From an uncultured Bacteroidales bacterium (GTDB lineage Bacteria; Bacteroidota; Bacteroidia; Bacteroidales; P3): a DNA stretch of 9,970 nt. The stretch covers positions 1-9,970 of the forward strand of contig CAMWQD010000029.1 in NCBI GenBank assembly GCA_947176325.1. The letters are read 5' to 3'. The translations under genes were made by a program, and so were the position numbers. The stretch's first letter is position 1, and each line of letters begins with the position of its first letter. Below, one piece after another: positions 6,763 through 9,970 of this stretch. The notes under the pieces were generated by a model, which was given only the letters and a program-made list of their open reading frames with translations, searched no databases and was not told the origin of the DNA.

Positions 6763-8285
6763 GTTTCGGAATCGGCGTTTTCGGCGGCCTGGGCAGACGC
6801 CCCGGCGGCAGCCATTTTCTTGAAAAGCAATTCGAGAGAACCCGAAGACGGGGCCGCGATATGCGAATCGAGGATGTTGCCCTTGTCGTCCACGAGGAAG
6901 AAACAGGGAAAACGCCCCGCATCGATGCGGCGGATCCAGTCTATGTTTCCGTTGAAATGCAGATAGGGCCACGGCAAGTGGCGCTTGCGGGCATCGTGCG
7001 CGTAGCGGGCGCGGCTGTGGTCGCAGTTTATCACGAAAATCCGCACGGCTTCGCGTACATCTTCCCCCGCCTTGCTCCAAATCCTTTCCAAACGGTTCAG
7101 TTCGTTCCCGCAGTCGGGGCATAGCGTGTAGTCGGCGCGCACGAACACGAAATAATGGAACTTTCCTTTTTCCAAAAGCGCGTCTACGGAAAGCGTGTCG
7201 CCTTTGGGGTCGGTCAAGGCCACGTCGGTAAAATAGTGCCGCAGATAGCGTTCCCGCCTCTGCGCAAGCAAACGTGCCGCCGTTTGCCGGTTTTCCGCAA
7301 ATTTGGCCTCGCGGCTCAGATATTCCATCAACTGCGTTACCGCGCGCGCGTCAAGGCGCCCGCCGTCCCATTCCTGCGACAAGGCATAGAGCAACACCCA
7401 TTCGCGCAAGGCCTCGTTGCGCAGGGCGTAGTCGAGCCCCATGCTGTCGGAAAGCGCCTTGACGCGCGCCCCCACCTCCAAGGCCGTGTCCCGAACAAGC
7501 CGCCGCACCTGATTGTATGGCAGAAAACGATTTGTGGCGAAATAATCCCCGAAAAACTGCCGCAGGAAATCGGCCTGCGCGGGGTTGTCGGCGTCCACCG
7601 GCTTGCCGTCCACATAGCGGTCGAAGATTTCGCGCCGCGACATCAAGCCCGAAAAATAGGCCAAAAGCGCCTCGGAATAAGTGCGGTAAGTGCTGAAATA
7701 GAGCGATGTGTCCCCGCCGAATTCCTCCTGCGCCCGACGCAGGAACCTCACCACGGGCAAGGTGTCTTTCTGTAGGTAAATCCGCTCGAAATCCATGCCT
7801 AACATGCGGTTGTAGAGATAGGCGTAACGCCCCAAAAGATAGTTGAGATCGGTGGTGTCGCGCCCGCCCGAAGAATCCGTCAGCACATAGCGCAGTTCGG
7901 GCAGACGGTTGGAAGCCACGAAAGCGTTGATCCGTTCATCCACGAAATAGTCAAACTCCTCCATGTGCAGCATATAGGTCTTCCCCCGCTCCACAAAAAG
8001 GCTTCCGCTGTAATAATCAATCTCGAAATAGGTGGGCAGCACCTCGAAAACCTCGTCGGTGACCAACACGAAACGTCCGTCCTTGCCAATCACCGCCCTG
8101 CCGAGCTCCACCCGCCCGTCCGAAATCATGTCCGCATCGGCGTACCATACGATTTGCCTCCCCTCGGCCCCTTTCGCCGTGCCCGCCACCCGTGCCGTGT
8201 AGCCCACGTCGGGCAGGTCTTGCGCCGATGCGGACAGAGCCCCGAGGCATAGGACCAAGGTATATGCCAACCTACAGATTTTCAT
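6756..8285 (-). CDS. Exported TlpA-like thioredoxin-fold protein (CPDC)
   Basis: With the start at the ATG complementary to 8283-8285 the product has 509 residues. It opens with a signal peptide (MKICRLAYTLVLCLGALSASA, probable cleavage after residue 21), so it acts in the periplasm or at the cell surface. Residues about 22-130 look like a beta-rich N-terminal domain of the kind found before Bacteroidetes TlpA domains; about 145-350 is a charged, mostly helical region I do not recognise. The C-terminal part (about 355-490) is thioredoxin-like: hydrophobic strand FHYFVFVRADYT, redox motif CPDC at 389-392, and the cis-proline segment FPCFFLVDDKGNI with P460. CPDC instead of CGPC/CPPC and a cysteine right after the cis-proline are unusual. 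A longer in-frame TTG start at 8342 would remove the signal peptide from the N-terminus and is rejected. The start overlaps the DPP-IV stop by 14 bases, implying coupled translation. Disulfide reduction or isomerisation is likely; partners unknown. Confidence 0.82.
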   Translation of the reverse strand: MKICRLAYTLVLCLGALSASAQDLPDVGYTARVAGTAKGAEGRQIVWYADADMISDGRVELGRAVIGKDGRFVLVTDEVFEVLPTYFEIDYYSGSLFVERGKTYMLHMEEFDYFVDERINAFVASNRLPELRYVLTDSSGGRDTTDLNYLLGRYAYLYNRMLGMDFERIYLQKDTLPVVRFLRRAQEEFGGDTSLYFSTYRTYSEALLAYFSGLMSRREIFDRYVDGKPVDADNPAQADFLRQFFGDYFATNRFLPYNQVRRLVRDTALEVGARVKALSDSMGLDYALRNEALREWVLLYALSQEWDGGRLDARAVTQLMEYLSREAKFAENRQTAARLLAQRRERYLRHYFTDVALTDPKGDTLSVDALLEKGKFHYFVFVRADYTLCPDCGNELNRLERIWSKAGEDVREAVRIFVINCDHSRARYAHDARKRHLPWPYLHFNGNIDWIRRIDAGRFPCFFLVDDKGNILDSHIAAPSSGSLELLFKKMAAAGASAQAAENADSETY

Positions 8286-9970
8286 ACAGGAAACGGGTGA
8301 GTTTGTGATAGAGATGCCGTTGCGCCGAACCGTCCTTGCCAACCATGCTGTGGTTTTTGTTGGGATAGAGCATCAGGTCGAAAGGCTTGTTGGCTTTCTG
8401 CAAGGCCGTCATCAGTTCTATGGCGTTCTGCACATGCACATTGTCGTCGCCCGTGCCGTGCACCAGCAGGTAGGCTCCCTGCAACTTGTCGGCATAGTGC
8501 AGCGGCGAGTTGAGTTCGTAGCCGTCGGGGTTTTCCTGCGGGGTGCGCATGAAACGCTCGGTATAGACATTGTCGTAGAATTTCCAATGCGTGACGGGTG
8601 CCACGGCCATGGCCGCCTTGAACACGCCCTCGCCCCGCAACAGGCAGTTGGACGACATGAATCCTCCGTAACTCCAGCCCCAGATGCCGATGCGCGAGGA
8701 ATCCACGTAGGGCAGTTGGCTCAGATAACGTGCCGCCGCCACCTGGTCTTCGGTTTCATAGCGTCCTATCTGCATATAGGTGCATTTCTTGAAGGCCTCG
8801 CCCCTGCCCCCGGTGCCCCGGTTGTCGACACACACCACGATATAGCCCTGCTTCACGAGCATCTGATACCAGCAATAGTCGGTGCTTTGATAGGGACGGA
8901 GCGAATTGCACACCTGCTGCGAGCCGGGGCCGCCGTAGAGGAACATCAGCACGGGATATTTCTTGCCTTCGGCCTCGGGGGTGCCTATTTCGGCGGGCTT
9001 CATGATCCACGCCTGCAAATACACCTGCCGTTGGGGAGAAGCCGAGGAATCCTCCCCTTTGGCCTTCCTTTCAAAACGATGCCGCCCGAAGCCCGTCCGC
9101 TGCATGAACGCATTGTTTTCCACATCGGTAAGAGGCACGGGAATGCGCAAAAATTCTTTCTTCACAAAGCCGTAACGTTGCGCGGTCTGCTCAAAATGAT
9201 TGTTGGCCAAGATACATTCCACAAGCTGTTCCTCCTCGGGCCCCACATAATAGAGGTAGTAGCTTGCGGCTTGGTTGGCGTTGGAGTGCTCCACAATCAT
9301 ATAGGTGAAATCCTTGTTGAACCATGCGTGTGTGGAACCGCCTTTGCGCTGCATATCCAAGGCGGGGCGGCGGAGATTGCTTCCGTCCAAGTTCACGCAC
9401 ATCAGGTCGAGATTGGCGGGCGACGAATAGGCGGCCTGGAAGAAAACGCGGTTGTGCGCCTCGTCCACGCCGTAGAGACGGGTCACGTCGTACATGCCGG
9501 GGGTGAGCAGCAGGCCGGCGGTGTCGGTGCCGTCGGTCTTATAGATATAGAGGTGACGGTAGCCGTCGCGTTCGCTGGAGAGCAGCATGCGCGAACCGTC
9601 GGCAAAGAAGTGGATGTCGTCGCTCACCTCCACATAGGCCGCATTCCGTTCTTCGTAGAGGAGTGTCTGTGTGCCGTTGTTCTCCAACGCCCATATCCTC
9701 AAATGGTTCTGATGACGATTGAGCGTGAGGAAGATAAGGCGGTCGGCGGCATAGAACATCCGCGGCAGGTATTCCACCGAGTCGGCCTGCAAGGTCACTT
9801 CCCGCGCGGGGGCGGCGGGTTTTCCGTTGTCTTGCAGTTCGCGCGTCCACAGGCTCACTTTCGAGTTCTCCTCGCCCGCTTTCGGATATTTATAGCGGTA
9901 GGTCTGCGGATAGAGGTCTCCCCACACCGTCATATCATATTGCTTTAAAGCGGTTTCGTCAAACTTCAAC
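8272..9970 (-). CDS. dpp4: Dipeptidyl peptidase IV (S9 family), N-terminus beyond the window
   Basis: Partial: 565 residues are visible and the frame continues past the right edge, so numbering here is from the first full codon (9967-9969). The enzyme removes X-Pro or X-Ala dipeptides from peptide N-termini, usually in the periplasm or at the surface in Bacteroidetes. Residues 1 to about 280 are the end of the DPP-IV beta-propeller, including RYKYPKAGEENS (25-36). Residues about 317-565 are the alpha/beta hydrolase domain: oxyanion tyrosine Y345 in YGGPGSQ, VDNRGTGGRG (381-390), nucleophile S433 in GWSYGGF, D508 in HGTGDDNVH, and H540 in NKNHS. The S-D-H spacings (75 and 32) equal those I recall for Porphyromonas gingivalis DPP-IV. 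The paired glutamates that hold the substrate N-terminus should lie outside the window. A basic insertion at 285-314 precedes the catalytic domain. It is followed, with a 14-base overlap, by the thioredoxin-like gene. Confidence 0.94.
   Translation of the reverse strand, partial: LKFDETALKQYDMTVWGDLYPQTYRYKYPKAGEENSKVSLWTRELQDNGKPAAPAREVTLQADSVEYLPRMFYAADRLIFLTLNRHQNHLRIWALENNGTQTLLYEERNAAYVEVSDDIHFFADGSRMLLSSERDGYRHLYIYKTDGTDTAGLLLTPGMYDVTRLYGVDEAHNRVFFQAAYSSPANLDLMCVNLDGSNLRRPALDMQRKGGSTHAWFNKDFTYMIVEHSNANQAASYYLYYVGPEEEQLVECILANNHFEQTAQRYGFVKKEFLRIPVPLTDVENNAFMQRTGFGRHRFERKAKGEDSSASPQRQVYLQAWIMKPAEIGTPEAEGKKYPVLMFLYGGPGSQQVCNSLRPYQSTDYCWYQMLVKQGYIVVCVDNRGTGGRGEAFKKCTYMQIGRYETEDQVAAARYLSQLPYVDSSRIGIWGWSYGGFMSSNCLLRGEGVFKAAMAVAPVTHWKFYDNVYTERFMRTPQENPDGYELNSPLHYADKLQGAYLLVHGTGDDNVHVQNAIELMTALQKANKPFDLMLYPNKNHSMVGKDGSAQRHLYHKLTRFLYENL

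Noticed and set aside
6220..7122. A 300-codon minus-strand frame spanning the Nudix/redoxin junction
   Set aside because: Arg/Pro/Gly-rich product with no recognisable domain, lying out of frame across two supported genes.
8286..8342. Upstream extension of the redoxin to a TTG
   Set aside because: It would bury the signal peptide behind 19 polar residues; the ATG at 8285 gives a classical signal peptide.
8305..9948. A 547-codon plus-strand frame opposite DPP-IV
   Set aside because: Antisense shadow of a well-supported S9 peptidase; no motifs, signal or regulatory elements of its own.

Overview
The window looks like a chromosomal segment of a gut-type member of the Bacteroidales. Four things point there: promoter-like TAnnTTTG elements with TTG about 18-20 bases upstream, starts that mostly lack Shine-Dalgarno sequences, a 704-residue PpiD-like foldase, and a TlpA-like redoxin next to a Bacteroidetes-type dipeptidyl peptidase IV. 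The high GC of most of the window (about 60% or more in blocks counted by hand) and the peptide-degrading genes would fit an Alistipes/Rikenellaceae-like organism, but that level of assignment is a guess.

Layout: (1) 48-1097, minus strand: a complete DUF1016/YhcG-type PD-(D/E)xK nuclease, markedly more AT-rich than everything else. (2) 1098-1364: a 267-base divergent intergenic region with a -7 element for the nuclease, four helically phased GTTAA repeats, a short GC-rich block, and a good promoter for the next gene. (3) 1365-3479, plus: a membrane-anchored SurA_N/parvulin peptidyl-prolyl isomerase, followed by a near-perfect intrinsic terminator that abuts a promoter-like element. (4) 3566-6762, plus: a likely operon of a cardiolipin synthase-type phospholipase D, aminoacyl-histidine dipeptidase PepD and a Nudix hydrolase, with gaps of 17 and 9 bases. 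(5) 6756-9970, minus: dipeptidyl peptidase IV (its N-terminus lies beyond the right edge) followed by an exported thioredoxin-fold protein whose start overlaps the DPP-IV stop by 14 bases. This unit converges on the Nudix gene with a 7-base tail-to-tail overlap.

Working together: PpiD-like foldase, thioredoxin-like protein and DPP-IV all act in the envelope or periplasm (folding, redox, peptide trimming), and PepD would finish cytoplasmic dipeptides. This suits a peptide-using anaerobe, but the functional link is inference.

I see no tRNA, rRNA, CRISPR array, insertion sequence or toxin-antitoxin pair, and no clear case for a new multi-gene system. The region is mostly ordinary core genes. 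The parts most worth a second look are the AT-rich orphan nuclease with its phased repeat array, the terminator/promoter fusion at 3501-3539, and the change of strand composition between 4650 and 8280.
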